A stretch of 39,659 nucleotides of DNA, from positions 1 through 39,659 of the IMG/VR virus record IMGVR_UViG_3300045003_000010; one strand, 5' to 3'. The position numbers and the translations under genes were made by a program. Below the pieces are notes generated by a model, which was not told the origin of the DNA, ran no database searches, and saw only the letters and a program-made list of their open reading frames with translations. The first letter of the stretch is position 1. Every line of letters begins with the position of its first letter. The stretch comes from a virus. Positions 1-8,099 of the stretch are shown one piece after another.

Positions 1-127
1 CCGCCACTCTCTAGCACACCCCTTTAGTGTAAATTAAATCTGAAAGGCAAATCAAATGACATTCGATCCTGCAACGTTCCTCAACCAAACCTATGACGAA
101 GCCATGGACACGAAGATTATTCCCTGT
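1..127. repeat. Terminal direct repeat, left copy
   Basis: These 127 bases are identical to 39533-39659. The repeat holds the right arm end of a hairpin, the leader of the single-strand-binding gene and its first 24 codons. A length of exactly 127 matches a common assembly k-mer overlap. I therefore read it as a sign that the contig is circular, or comes from circularly permuted DNA, rather than as a packaged physical terminal repeat. Confidence 0.95.
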
Positions 128-505
128 CCAGCTGGTGAATACAATGGCCTCGCATCGAAGGTTGATGTTAAAGCTTGGTCCTCCAAGGACGGTTCTTCCT
201 CTGGGCTAAAGCTTGTTATCCTCTGGGAAATCCAAGATGATAACGTCAAGGCAATCACAAATCGTAATCCAACGATTGTGAAGCAGGAACAGATGCTCGA
301 TCTGACTGATACTGGAAATTTGGATTTTTCAAAAGGCAAGAATGTCGGCCTCGGACGCATTCGCGAAGCCCTGGATCTCAACACTCCAGGTCAGCCTTTT
401 GGCTTCTCCATGATTCAAGGTCGTATGGCCAAGTGCAATGTTACCCATCGGGTGGATGGCCCTGACATTTACGACCAAGTAAAGTCAATCGCAGCACTTT
501 CATAA
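56..505 (+). CDS. DUF669-like single-stranded DNA-binding protein
   Basis: This 149-residue protein resembles the DUF669-type phage proteins thought to bind single-stranded DNA. Visible features are an early CPAGEY segment, a beta-rich middle, a predicted helix (NVGLGRIREALDL) and a late GRMAKCNVTHR strand. On the circular map it directly follows the Sak4-like ATPase (38647-39480), which is a common pairing in phage recombination modules, so it probably coats single strands for annealing or strand exchange. The start is the ATG at 56, preceded by GAAAGG about 9 bases upstream. A G6/C6 hairpin lies just after its stop. The family call rests on overall pattern and context, not on a catalytic motif. 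Confidence 0.6.
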   Translation: MTFDPATFLNQTYDEAMDTKIIPCPAGEYNGLASKVDVKAWSSKDGSSSGLKLVILWEIQDDNVKAITNRNPTIVKQEQMLDLTDTGNLDFSKGKNVGLGRIREALDLNTPGQPFGFSMIQGRMAKCNVTHRVDGPDIYDQVKSIAALS

Positions 506-512
506 CTTCGGT

Positions 513-541
513 AGGGGGGTGAAATTCCCCCCTGCCCTTTT
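513..541 (+). terminator. G6/C6 hairpin terminator
   Basis: A perfect stem of GGGGGG (514-519) and CCCCCC (527-532), extended by an A-T pair, encloses a 7-base loop and is followed by GCCCTTTT. It lies between the single-strand-binding gene and the MazG-like gene. It could end or attenuate transcription from the recombination genes before the replication genes. Confidence 0.65.
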
Positions 542-584
542 CTAAATCTTGAAATGCGACCAAGGTTTAGAAAAGGAGCAGGGT

Positions 585-1145
585 ATGGAATACGACTTTC
601 ATAGACGTTATTCAGTTGACATCAACCGCGACAATGTAAAAGCGGGATGGTGGACTGACTTAAAAACAAACACGCCGTTGAAAAGGAACTTCGGTGAGAT
701 GGTAGCACTTGTGCATAGTGAACTGAGCGAGTGTTATCAAGGTATTAGTCTAAATCTTCAAGACGACCATCTTCCACAGCTACCTATGTATAAAGTGGAA
801 ATTGCAGATGCTTGTATTCGTGTTTATGACATACTTGGCGGAATGTTCATGGGGATTCCTGAATATACCACTTTTACCTTAGATATGCCACAGGGATTTT
901 TAAGCGTAGAGTTTAGACTTTTGTATTTGCATGGGCTTTTATCTTATGCTTTAGAGCATTTTCGTAAAGGTCACCGCGCCGAAACTAAAATGCTTTTTTA
1001 TCGCTTTCTCGATGCTTGCTTTGAGTGGGCTGAGGGGCAGGGATGGGATCTTGAGGAAGTGATTAATCTCAAGCGCGAATACAATCGTTCGCGCGCCGAC
1101 CACAAACTTGAAAACCGCTCCAGCGAAGAGGGAAAGAAGTTTTAA
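585..1145 (+). CDS. MazG-like nucleotide pyrophosphohydrolase
   Basis: The 186-residue product shows the all-alpha pyrophosphohydrolase pattern. An HSELSE segment supplies the paired glutamates of the metal site, and VEIADACIRVYDILG about 40 residues later supplies the second E/D set. MazG-type enzymes hydrolyse (d)NTPs or alarmones to monophosphates plus pyrophosphate, and phage copies may adjust nucleotide pools or host (p)ppGpp. I chose the ATG at 585 because AAGGAG lies 6 bases upstream. A longer frame would begin at a TTG at 549, with no good ribosome site. The gene and the next one are clearly more AT-rich than the rest of the genome. The exact substrate cannot be read from the sequence. 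Confidence 0.65.
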   Translation: MEYDFHRRYSVDINRDNVKAGWWTDLKTNTPLKRNFGEMVALVHSELSECYQGISLNLQDDHLPQLPMYKVEIADACIRVYDILGGMFMGIPEYTTFTLDMPQGFLSVEFRLLYLHGLLSYALEHFRKGHRAETKMLFYRFLDACFEWAEGQGWDLEEVINLKREYNRSRADHKLENRSSEEGKKF

Positions 1146-1147
1146 TT

Positions 1148-1840
1148 ATGTTAACCTGCATAAGCCTCTACGATGAAAGCGGTAACATGCTTCGCCCTTG
1201 GGCCGAAAATGGTTATATTTGCTATTGCTTTGATCTCAATCAAGAAAACCAACATATCGAGCGGACAGGTTTAGGAGAACTGCATTTTATTCAATTAGAT
1301 GTAATGGATGATAGTATGGTTAAAATTGTATCGAAACTTCAGCCGCATTTTATATTTGGTTTTCCTCCCTGCACTGATGTTGCAGTATCAGGCGCAAGAC
1401 ATTTTGAAAAAAAGTTTAGTAACGACCCTTATTGTCAAGCAAAGACAGCTGACTTAGCTTTTCGCATACCTCAACTGGCTCAAATTTCTCGGTCTATTTG
1501 GGCCTTTGAAAATCCTAAATCAATGCTGAAACATTATATAGGTGATCCAGATTACAAATTTGATCCGTGGGAGTTTGGTGGTTATCTTTCAGAAGATGAT
1601 GTTCACCCTAGATGGCCTGATTATATTCCGCCGCGCGATGCTTATAGTAAAGAAACTTGGTTGTGGGCAAGTCCAAGATTTATTTTTCCTCCCAAAGCTC
1701 CGGTATACTGTCCTCCAGGTTGGTCTCCCCAAACAACTAGGTTGGGAGGAAAGTCAAAAAAAACTAAGCAAATTAGATCAGAAACTCCTAGAGGCTTTGC
1801 AAAAGCCGTATTTTTAGCAAATAGAGTTAAGGAGAATTAA
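1148..1840 (+). CDS. C5-cytosine methyltransferase-like protein
   Basis: The 230-residue protein has the order of landmarks expected for the DNA cytosine-5 methyltransferase superfamily. A GFPPCTD loop carries the possible catalytic cysteine at residue 75, an ENPKS motif at about 121-125 matches the usual ENV/ENP motif, and TPRGFAKAVF near the end matches a late FAKA-type motif. The N-terminal cofactor motif (ISLYDESGNM) is poorly conserved, and the protein is short compared with about 300-400 residues for full enzymes, so the target-recognition domain is reduced. It starts 2 bases after the MazG-like stop and is strongly AT-rich. It may methylate phage DNA to evade restriction. A nucleotide-modifying relative or an inactive copy remains possible. 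Confidence 0.55.
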   Translation: MLTCISLYDESGNMLRPWAENGYICYCFDLNQENQHIERTGLGELHFIQLDVMDDSMVKIVSKLQPHFIFGFPPCTDVAVSGARHFEKKFSNDPYCQAKTADLAFRIPQLAQISRSIWAFENPKSMLKHYIGDPDYKFDPWEFGGYLSEDDVHPRWPDYIPPRDAYSKETWLWASPRFIFPPKAPVYCPPGWSPQTTRLGGKSKKTKQIRSETPRGFAKAVFLANRVKEN

Positions 1841-1844
1841 TAGA

Positions 1845-3161
1845 ATGGAACACCATAGTATTCCTTATTCTGAAATTACAATCGCAGCTAATCGTCAGCG
1901 TAAGGACTTTGATCCTGAAGCTATTACCGATCTTGCTAACTCTATTTCCACAGTCGGCCTGCTTCATGTGCCGATCCTCCGTGAAACCCCCTCCGGGTTC
2001 GTTCTAGTCGCCGGTGAGCGCCGACTGCGTGCTATGGAAACAATCTGGATATGCGGCGATGGGGTACGCTATAACGGCCACTCTTATGCGCCGTATGAGG
2101 TGCCGTATTCAACTCTGGGCGAACTCACCCCGCTTGAAGCTGAAGAGGCCGAACTTGATGAAAACCTCAAGCGACGCGATCTTACGTGGCAAGAAAGGTC
2201 AGAGGCTTTAGGGCGTCTCCATGCCTTGCGAATGGCACAAGCAACTCAAGCTGGCGAAACTCATATCATTGCCGATACGCTGAGGGAGATTGAAACTACT
2301 GATTATTCAGGAGATAGGCAAGCTATTCTTTTAAGCCAGCATTTGGATAATCCAGCAGTCGCTGCCGCGCGAACGGTTAAAGACGCTTTTAAAGTCATTA
2401 AGCGCGAAGAGGAAAAACTAAAGGCCGAAGCTCTTGCAGAACAAGTAGGACAAAATTTTAATTCTTCTGCTCATACCCTTGTCCACGCTGACTGCCTCGA
2501 ATGGTTTACTCAATGCCCTGACAACACCTTCGACGTACTTCTCTGGGACCCTCCCTACGGCATGAACGCACATAAGTTTGGTGATGCGGCAGGTAAACTT
2601 TCTGGAACAGTCCATGATTATGACGATAGTCCTCAAGCCTGGAACGAACTCATGCGACCAGCGTGTGAACAAGCTTTTCGCGTTGCTAAGCCACAGGCTC
2701 ATGCTTATATCTTTTGCGACTTCGATCGCTTTCACATGCTTCGACAATTCATGTTAAACGCTGGATGGGATGTTTTCAGAACCCCACTTATTGTGTACAA
2801 GCTATCCTCTGGCAGAATCCCTCGCCCTGAACATGGGCCTCGACGCCAGTGGGAAATGTGCCTCTACGCAATTAAAGGTGACAAACAAGTCACTGGAATT
2901 TTTTCAGACGTTATCCCATGCAAGCTGGAAGAGAATCTATTCCACGGCGCGAACAAGCCAGTCGAACTCTACGTCGATCTTCTTCGTCGATCAGTCAGGC
3001 CAGGTGATAGCGTTCTTGATGCTTTCTGTGGGACGGGAACGATCTTTCCTGCAGCGCATGAATGCAAGGTTTATGCGACAGGGATTGAGAAAAGTTCTGA
3101 ATACTACGGCATCAGTGTCAAGAGACTAAACGCTCTCGACGACGAACCTTCAATGATTTAA
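1845..3161 (+). CDS. ParB/N-terminal domain fused to a DNA methyltransferase
   Basis: The 438-residue protein has two parts. Residues about 1-115 are a ParB/Srx-like domain, with VPILRET and the signature AGERRLRAM. Residues about 210-430 form a DNA methyltransferase with DPPY at 235-238 preceding the cofactor loop DAFCGTGT at 392-399, the order of the beta class (N6-adenine or N4-cytosine). The middle (about 115-205) is helical and charged. The ParB part probably contributes DNA binding or a nucleotide-dependent clamp, and the C-terminal part transfers methyl groups from S-adenosylmethionine. AAGGAG lies 10 bases before the ATG. Next to a second methyltransferase-like gene, it suggests a DNA-modification island. 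Both catalytic motifs are intact. Confidence 0.85.
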   Translation: MEHHSIPYSEITIAANRQRKDFDPEAITDLANSISTVGLLHVPILRETPSGFVLVAGERRLRAMETIWICGDGVRYNGHSYAPYEVPYSTLGELTPLEAEEAELDENLKRRDLTWQERSEALGRLHALRMAQATQAGETHIIADTLREIETTDYSGDRQAILLSQHLDNPAVAAARTVKDAFKVIKREEEKLKAEALAEQVGQNFNSSAHTLVHADCLEWFTQCPDNTFDVLLWDPPYGMNAHKFGDAAGKLSGTVHDYDDSPQAWNELMRPACEQAFRVAKPQAHAYIFCDFDRFHMLRQFMLNAGWDVFRTPLIVYKLSSGRIPRPEHGPRRQWEMCLYAIKGDKQVTGIFSDVIPCKLEENLFHGANKPVELYVDLLRRSVRPGDSVLDAFCGTGTIFPAAHECKVYATGIEKSSEYYGISVKRLNALDDEPSMI

Positions 3162-3175
3162 CTCTGAGGTCCACC

Positions 3176-5590
3176 ATGCTCTTACCTCGTGGGCCTTCTG
3201 ACGCCCGAATGATGATCGTAGCTGATTGCGTTTCATATCGTGATCTTCAGCTAAATTGCATTCTCAATGACAGAGAATTTGATAGAATGCTTGAGGAAGC
3301 ATCAGTTGATCGCGCGCGGTGCTTTGTCACTGCTCTTATCCGCGGAGAAATTCGTTCTCAGACCTTTGACTATCAAGTCGCAATGTCTAAGAACCAAATA
3401 ACTCCCGACCATTCTTCCTTACACAATCGCTACGTCAGAAAGGAACTTCTTCCCTATGTCGAGGCCCTTACAAGAGATATTGATCTTGTCAAACCAAAGG
3501 TCATCCTTGCCCTCGGCAATGGTCCTTTGTTTACTCTCACCGGACGTTGGGGGATTAAGGCTTGGCGAAGCTCAATTATTGAATACACTTCTCCGAATGG
3601 GCATAAGTGTCACATTATCCCAACGTATCCTCCGAGCTTTATACAGTCGGTATGGAAAGAAAGAAATACTTGTGTCTTTGATATTCGCAAAGCATGGAGA
3701 CTTGCTACAACCGATCAAGAAATCAAGACACCCGAGTATAACTTTCTTGTCGAACCTTCATTCTCAAATGTGATGAATGTTCTGGATGACTTAAAGAGAA
3801 AGGTCGCGCGCGAGCCTCTAAAACTCTCTGTGGATATAGAAACTCGCGGAGGACATATTGCTTGCATCGGCCTTGCTTGGTCTGACGTAGATGCACTTTG
3901 CATTCCTCTTCTTCGCGCCGTGAGCCAAGAAACTCCTGATTGGCAGTCTCGTATTCATTACTGGCGTGAGGAAGAAGAAGCTTATTTAATGTTCCAGCTG
4001 TATAAGCTCCTCTCACATTCTAACACAAAGGTTATAGGCCAGAATTTTATATACGATGCTCAGTATTTCCACCGCTGGCTTCTCTACATTCCAAACTTTC
4101 TCCGCGATACGATGTGGACACAGCATTGTATGTTCTCGTCAATGCCAAAGGGCCTTGATGTTCTCTCTTCTTTTTACTGCGATCATCATGTCTATTGGAA
4201 AGACGAGTCGAAAAACTGGAACCCTAAGCTTGGAGAGAAGCAGCTCTGGATTTACAATTGCATTGACTGTGTTCGAACCTTTGAGATCGACACTAACCAG
4301 CAAAAGGTTATTTCTGACTGGCGCGCAACCTGGCCTGAATTACAAAGCGTCCATGACTTCCAGCAAAGCCTTTTCTATCCAGTTCTCACTACCATGAACA
4401 GAGGCTTACACGTTAACAACGAATCCAAGGCTCAGTTATCTTCCGAACTCTCAGACGCAATTGCCGAACGTAACGCTTGGATAACGGAGGTCTTAGGCCA
4501 TGAACTTAACATCAAATCGCCAAAGCAAATGGTCGATCTTTTCTATCGCGTCTTTGCTCAAAAAGAAATCAAAAAGCGAGGAACACTATCACCTACCTGT
4601 GACGACGCCGCGCTCGAACGCATCGCAGCCAGAGAACCTCTTCTCTTACCTCTCTGCGATAAAATCAGGGAACTACGTTCACTTGGAGTTTTTCGATCCA
4701 CGTTCCTTGAGGCTCCAGTCGATAGTGATCTTAGAATGCGATGCAGCTTTAATGTCGCTGGAACTGAAACATATCGCTTCAGCTCTTCAGAAAACGCCTT
4801 TGGCTCCGGAATGAACCTTCAAAATATCCCATCCGGCGACGAAAGTGACAATCTTCCTAATATAAAAAAACTCTTCCTTTGCGACGAGGGTATGGAGTTC
4901 TTCGACATAGACCTTGACTCCGCGGACCTCCGAGTTGTAACTTGGGAAAGCGACTGCGCGGGGATGAAGCGCTACTTCGCCGAAGGGAAAAAACCCTATG
5001 TGGAAGTTGCCAAGAATTATTATCAAGACGACTCGATCGACAAGAACCACTCGGCGTATAAGTTATTCAAGGTTATCTGTCACGCTAGTAATTATCTTGG
5101 CACATCCAGTGGCATTATCTCTAGGCTTCCTAAGAGTGCAAAGAGTGGAAATGCCATTACATCGCAGATGATTGATACCATCCAAGAATGGTACTTTAAA
5201 CAATTTCCAGAAATAAAGGACTGGCAAAATCGTGTCATATCACAGCTCAAACAACACCGCTATGTTCAAAACGTCTTCGGTTATCGTATCTATTTTTTCG
5301 ATAGACTTGAAGGCACCATCTTTAACGAGGCTATTGCTGCAATCCCCCAATCAACAGTCGCATGTCTTATCAATCGTGGTTACAGAAATATCTTCGTCAA
5401 CGAACCTGAGATTGAGGTGCTTCTTCAAGTCCACGACAGTCTCGCGGGCCAATACCCCATCGCCGCGCGAGAGACTGCTGTTAAAAAAGTTATTGACCAT
5501 TGTTCGATCCCGTTGCCATATGCTTCTGGCGAATTAATCATACCAGTTGGGATCAAGACTTCCCAAGTCTCGTGGGGGGACTGCGCTTAA
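3176..5590 (+). CDS. DNA polymerase family A with UDG-like domain and 3'-5' exonuclease
   Basis: This 804-residue protein is the likely replicative polymerase. Residues about 1-180 resemble family 4/5 uracil-DNA glycosylases (GPSDARMMIV, a KPKVILALGN strand, IPTYPPSF near 150), but the usual GEAPG loop reads VADCVS. A DnaQ-like exonuclease follows, with DIE at 220-222, an NFIYD motif and a YNCID motif. The polymerase part has motif A at 579-586 (DLDSADLR) and motif C HDS at 753-755. In motif A the usual glutamate of the sugar-selecting position is aspartate (D584), and motif B (KVICHASNYLG) is divergent. GAGGT lies 5 bases before the ATG. Its stop abuts the next gene. Polymerase assignment is firm; glycosylase activity is doubtful. 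Confidence 0.92.
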   Translation: MLLPRGPSDARMMIVADCVSYRDLQLNCILNDREFDRMLEEASVDRARCFVTALIRGEIRSQTFDYQVAMSKNQITPDHSSLHNRYVRKELLPYVEALTRDIDLVKPKVILALGNGPLFTLTGRWGIKAWRSSIIEYTSPNGHKCHIIPTYPPSFIQSVWKERNTCVFDIRKAWRLATTDQEIKTPEYNFLVEPSFSNVMNVLDDLKRKVAREPLKLSVDIETRGGHIACIGLAWSDVDALCIPLLRAVSQETPDWQSRIHYWREEEEAYLMFQLYKLLSHSNTKVIGQNFIYDAQYFHRWLLYIPNFLRDTMWTQHCMFSSMPKGLDVLSSFYCDHHVYWKDESKNWNPKLGEKQLWIYNCIDCVRTFEIDTNQQKVISDWRATWPELQSVHDFQQSLFYPVLTTMNRGLHVNNESKAQLSSELSDAIAERNAWITEVLGHELNIKSPKQMVDLFYRVFAQKEIKKRGTLSPTCDDAALERIAAREPLLLPLCDKIRELRSLGVFRSTFLEAPVDSDLRMRCSFNVAGTETYRFSSSENAFGSGMNLQNIPSGDESDNLPNIKKLFLCDEGMEFFDIDLDSADLRVVTWESDCAGMKRYFAEGKKPYVEVAKNYYQDDSIDKNHSAYKLFKVICHASNYLGTSSGIISRLPKSAKSGNAITSQMIDTIQEWYFKQFPEIKDWQNRVISQLKQHRYVQNVFGYRIYFFDRLEGTIFNEAIAAIPQSTVACLINRGYRNIFVNEPEIEVLLQVHDSLAGQYPIAARETAVKKVIDHCSIPLPYASGELIIPVGIKTSQVSWGDCA

Positions 5591-6817
5591 ATGTCCAGTA
5601 AGCGTCACTTTGATAATTGGATTTCTGCATTTATGGATTATGCTTCTTTTTCAGAAGCGCCTAAACACATGCACTTTTGGACTGCAGTATCAACAATCGC
5701 AGGTGCGTTAAGGCGTCGCGTTTGGATTGATATGGCTTATTTTAAATGGCATCCGAACTTTTATATCATACTCGTCGCGCCACCTGGCATTGTCTCCAAA
5801 TCCACAACAGCAGGGATAGGAATGTCCCTTCTTAAAAAGGTTCCAGATATAAAATTTGGACCTGATGTAGTAACATGGCAAGCATTAGTAACGGGCTTTG
5901 CGGAGTCCTCAATGGCCTTTGAACTCCACGGTGAATTTCATACCATGTCAGCGATGACTATCGAGTCCTCCGAGTTCGGCAATCTTCTTAACCCTTCTGA
6001 CAAAGAAATGGTCGATCTTCTCGTATCTCTATGGGACGGCAAGCCTGGTCTATTCACCAAAAAGACCAAGCACTCTGGCAACGACGATGTAGAAAATCCT
6101 TGGATTAATCTAATCGCGTGTACGACGCCTTCGTGGATTGCAGGAAATTTTCCAGAATATATGATCGGGGGAGGCTTTACTTCCCGTTGTATATTTGTCT
6201 ACGCAGAGAAAAAAGCACGGCTCGTAGCATATCCTTCAGAAATTGTCCCTCCTGACCTCCTCGCGCTGGCACAGAAACTCGTAGAAGATTTATGCCAAAT
6301 CTCTATTCTCGCTGGAGAATACAAGCTAACCCCAGAAGCTGTTGAATGGGGTAAGGCTTGGTACGCTGCACACTATAATGACAAGCATATTCACCTCGAC
6401 GATGATCGTTTTGGCGGCTACCTTGCGCGCAAACAAACCCATATCCATAAGCTATCAATGGTACTAGCAGCTGCTGAAAGTGATCGCTTAGTTATAACAG
6501 CAGAACACTTAGCTATCGCAAACCAAATGGTTACAGACCTCGAACCTGACATGCAATTCGTCTTTTCTAAGATTGGAAAAAGCGAAGATGCTGTTTATGC
6601 AGAGCGTCTTATCTGGTATGTTGTCAAGCGCGGCGGGTGTCCATATCAAGAAGCCTATCGCTTTGTTCACGCCCATTTTCCAAAGATGCAAGATTTCGAC
6701 GCCATTATGACTGGCTCTATTCGCTCTGGCTATTTAGTGCTAAAAGCCAAAGGTTCGGATACTTGGCTTTATCCCGGCAGCGCGGCGGTCGATCAGACCA
6801 AAATAGCTGCAGAATAA
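5591..6817 (+). CDS. DUF3987-like P-loop ATPase, putative replicative helicase/primase partner
   Basis: The 408-residue protein begins directly after the polymerase stop. A P-loop is visible at residues 63-72 (APPGIVSKST), a form typical of the DUF3987/virulence-associated-E type ATPases often encoded beside phage polymerases. An N-terminal helical segment (MHFWTAVSTIAGALRRRVWID) matches that family's opening. A Walker B site is less obvious, perhaps around FHTMSAMTIESSEF. The C-terminal 80 residues resemble a small helical DNA-binding domain. It most likely acts as the helicase or helicase-primase of the replisome, since no other replicative helicase is seen. It is the last plus-strand gene before the convergent terminator. 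Confidence 0.65.
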   Translation: MSSKRHFDNWISAFMDYASFSEAPKHMHFWTAVSTIAGALRRRVWIDMAYFKWHPNFYIILVAPPGIVSKSTTAGIGMSLLKKVPDIKFGPDVVTWQALVTGFAESSMAFELHGEFHTMSAMTIESSEFGNLLNPSDKEMVDLLVSLWDGKPGLFTKKTKHSGNDDVENPWINLIACTTPSWIAGNFPEYMIGGGFTSRCIFVYAEKKARLVAYPSEIVPPDLLALAQKLVEDLCQISILAGEYKLTPEAVEWGKAWYAAHYNDKHIHLDDDRFGGYLARKQTHIHKLSMVLAAAESDRLVITAEHLAIANQMVTDLEPDMQFVFSKIGKSEDAVYAERLIWYVVKRGGCPYQEAYRFVHAHFPKMQDFDAIMTGSIRSGYLVLKAKGSDTWLYPGSAAVDQTKIAAE

Positions 6818-6850
6818 TTCCCGAGATTTTGAAATTTCAAATTTTCGGGA
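6818..6850. terminator. Palindromic element E1, convergent terminator
   Basis: TTCCCGA and TCGGGA arms flank an AT-rich palindrome centred on GAAATTTC. The 16-bp stem has two mismatches and a T-rich tail on both strands. It lies exactly between the end of the plus-strand replication genes and the end of the minus-strand late operon. It fits a bidirectional terminator and is one copy of a dispersed family (see 19866, 29224, 31299 and 36738). Confidence 0.7.
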
Positions 6851-6861
6851 TTTTCAAAAGA

Positions 6862-7071
6862 TCAGTCCCGCCAACCCTTAATAACTTCCCACGGAATTTC
6901 TTGACCGCAGTTTATACAACAAACTGGATCGACCTCGTGCGACCCAATCCAGTCAGGATCGATTCCCCTCGCAAGACATTCTTGTCTATGCTTCTGCCAC
7001 TTACGCTGCATAGCCCAGCGAAAAGCATCATGGGCTTCTTGGGGGGTTAGGATAGTTCTCTGAAAAACCAT
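6862..7071 (-). CDS. Small zinc-finger-like protein, last late gene
   Basis: The 69-residue product has a basic, tryptophan-rich helix (about residues 10-35) and a C-terminal CCINCGQEIPW segment, whose CxxC (52/55) could be half of a metal site. The ATG overlaps the TAA of the upstream gene (TAATG), which supports a translated, coupled gene at the end of the late operon. No function is recognised. A packaged or regulatory DNA-binding role is possible but only inferred from the basic helix. Confidence 0.6.
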   Translation of the reverse strand: MVFQRTILTPQEAHDAFRWAMQRKWQKHRQECLARGIDPDWIGSHEVDPVCCINCGQEIPWEVIKGWRD

Positions 7072-7526
7072 TACGCACTAGGAGAATTAAGAGCTAAAGG
7101 ATAATGCCCTCCAAGCCATAAGCGAATAATATTCGCCCAGGCGTGACATATAGCTGCGCAAGTTGCAAGTGCAATGGTATAGCCATAGGAATTTGCGCTC
7201 CAGCTTGTTCCAGTAGCTGTATTAGGAACACACAGCAATCCACATTGATAAGGCCATTTACTGGACACGTTAGGATTGCTTATATTGTATTCATTCAGTT
7301 CCATAAACCAGTGCATTGGGCGAAGGTGTAAAGCAAAGGTTACATTAAGTGTATATTTCAAGCCCACTACCAGTTTATTCCCGTCGATTGTCAGCATCGG
7401 CTCTGCGATCAGTGCAGACAATTGTGCATCTGTCGCTGCGTCTTCGCCAGTAAGACCGCTAGGGCCAGTGAATATACTCAGCCCTAGCGCGTCTAGTTGG
7501 TCAGCTATTGAAGTGGTTATAGTCAT
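7071..7526 (-). CDS. Hypothetical late protein
   Basis: This 151-residue protein is not recognised. It begins with a short helical stretch, has a beta-rich centre (LTIDGNKLVVGLKYTLNVTFAL) and a hydrophobic helix near the end (IALATCAAICHAWANIIRLWL) that could be a membrane segment. The start overlaps the upstream stop as ATGA, and its own stop overlaps the next start as TAATG, so it is embedded in a tightly coupled late unit beside the lysis genes. A membrane-associated lysis accessory or minor virion protein would both fit. Confidence 0.55.
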   Translation of the reverse strand: MTITTSIADQLDALGLSIFTGPSGLTGEDAATDAQLSALIAEPMLTIDGNKLVVGLKYTLNVTFALHLRPMHWFMELNEYNISNPNVSSKWPYQCGLLCVPNTATGTSWSANSYGYTIALATCAAICHAWANIIRLWLGGHYPLALNSPSA

Positions 7527-7888
7527 GCTGTGGTTGTGGGAGTTGCTGGCATGCCGCCAGGCGTCGGATCAGGAGAAACTGCCAACAGCGCGTTGGTCAT
7601 ATCTGTAACCTGCTGCTGCAATGCTGCGATTTGTGTATCCTTCGCCGCGCCTGCACTTATCAGTGACTTCACCTGATTTGTCAAATCAGTCACCTGACCT
7701 TGCAACTGTGTAACGGTCTGCGCATCGCTCGCGCCTGTAGCCAGCAACGCCTTAATCCGATCTACTGCGTCAGAAAATGCTTGAGGAAGTGCCATAGTAA
7801 TTTCCTTCTCTATAAAAACCCCTGCTTCTTCAAAAGGCTTAAAAAACCCCTTAACCAGATTGACAAGTTTTTTCATAAACGAGGTCAT
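7523..7888 (-). CDS. Coiled-coil late protein with two possible starts
   Basis: The 121-residue frame has a basic amphipathic N-terminus (MKKLVNLVKGFFKPF), then heptad-rich helices (about 40-105) with TQLQGQVTDLTNQVKSL and IAALQQQVTDMTNALL, and a proline-threonine tail. Two starts have good ribosome sites: ATG at 7888 behind GAGGTG, and ATG at 7795 behind AAGGAA. The second would give a 90-residue form without the amphipathic segment. It overlaps the outer spanin gene and couples to the next gene by ATGA. The function is unknown. A membrane-binding lysis accessory is one possibility, a trimeric virion fibre stalk another. Confidence 0.6.
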   Translation of the reverse strand: MTSFMKKLVNLVKGFFKPFEEAGVFIEKEITMALPQAFSDAVDRIKALLATGASDAQTVTQLQGQVTDLTNQVKSLISAGAAKDTQIAALQQQVTDMTNALLAVSPDPTPGGMPATPTTTA

Positions 7889-8099
7889 GGTTTTTCACCT
7901 CTTGAATCGTCTCTGGAGTATCGTACTTATTCGTCTGATCTTCAACGTCCGTCCCGTGAGGCTCACTATATGTAATACCCTTAGCCAAGAGACAATAATC
8001 ATGGATGGTGCGGACAGTTCCTGTCGTACTTGTTGCACACGATGTTAAGCTGCTCAGCGCTAGGATGCTGGACAACTTCATCAGCATTTTGTACCGCAT
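7851..8099 (-). CDS. Outer-membrane spanin lipoprotein (Rz1-like)
   Basis: The 82-residue frame has a signal peptide with a lipobox at residues 18-21 (LTSC), predicting lipidation at cysteine 21 and transfer to the outer membrane. It partly overlaps the inner spanin gene in another frame by about 100 bases, the classic Rz/Rz1 arrangement. The start at 8099 is preferred because GGAG lies 7 bases upstream; a longer reading from 8225 has no signal peptide. With its partner it would fuse inner and outer membranes after endolysin action, which implies a Gram-negative host. The sequence after the lipobox is not notably proline-rich, unlike lambda Rz1. Confidence 0.75.
   Translation of the reverse strand: MRYKMLMKLSSILALSSLTSCATSTTGTVRTIHDYCLLAKGITYSEPHGTDVEDQTNKYDTPETIQEVKNHDLVYEKTCQSG

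Noticed and set aside
1-127. 127-base terminal repeats as a true packaged direct terminal repeat, as in T7
   Set aside because: The length equals a common assembler k-mer and the junction cuts through a hairpin and a coding gene start. Assembly overlap of a circular or permuted genome explains it better.
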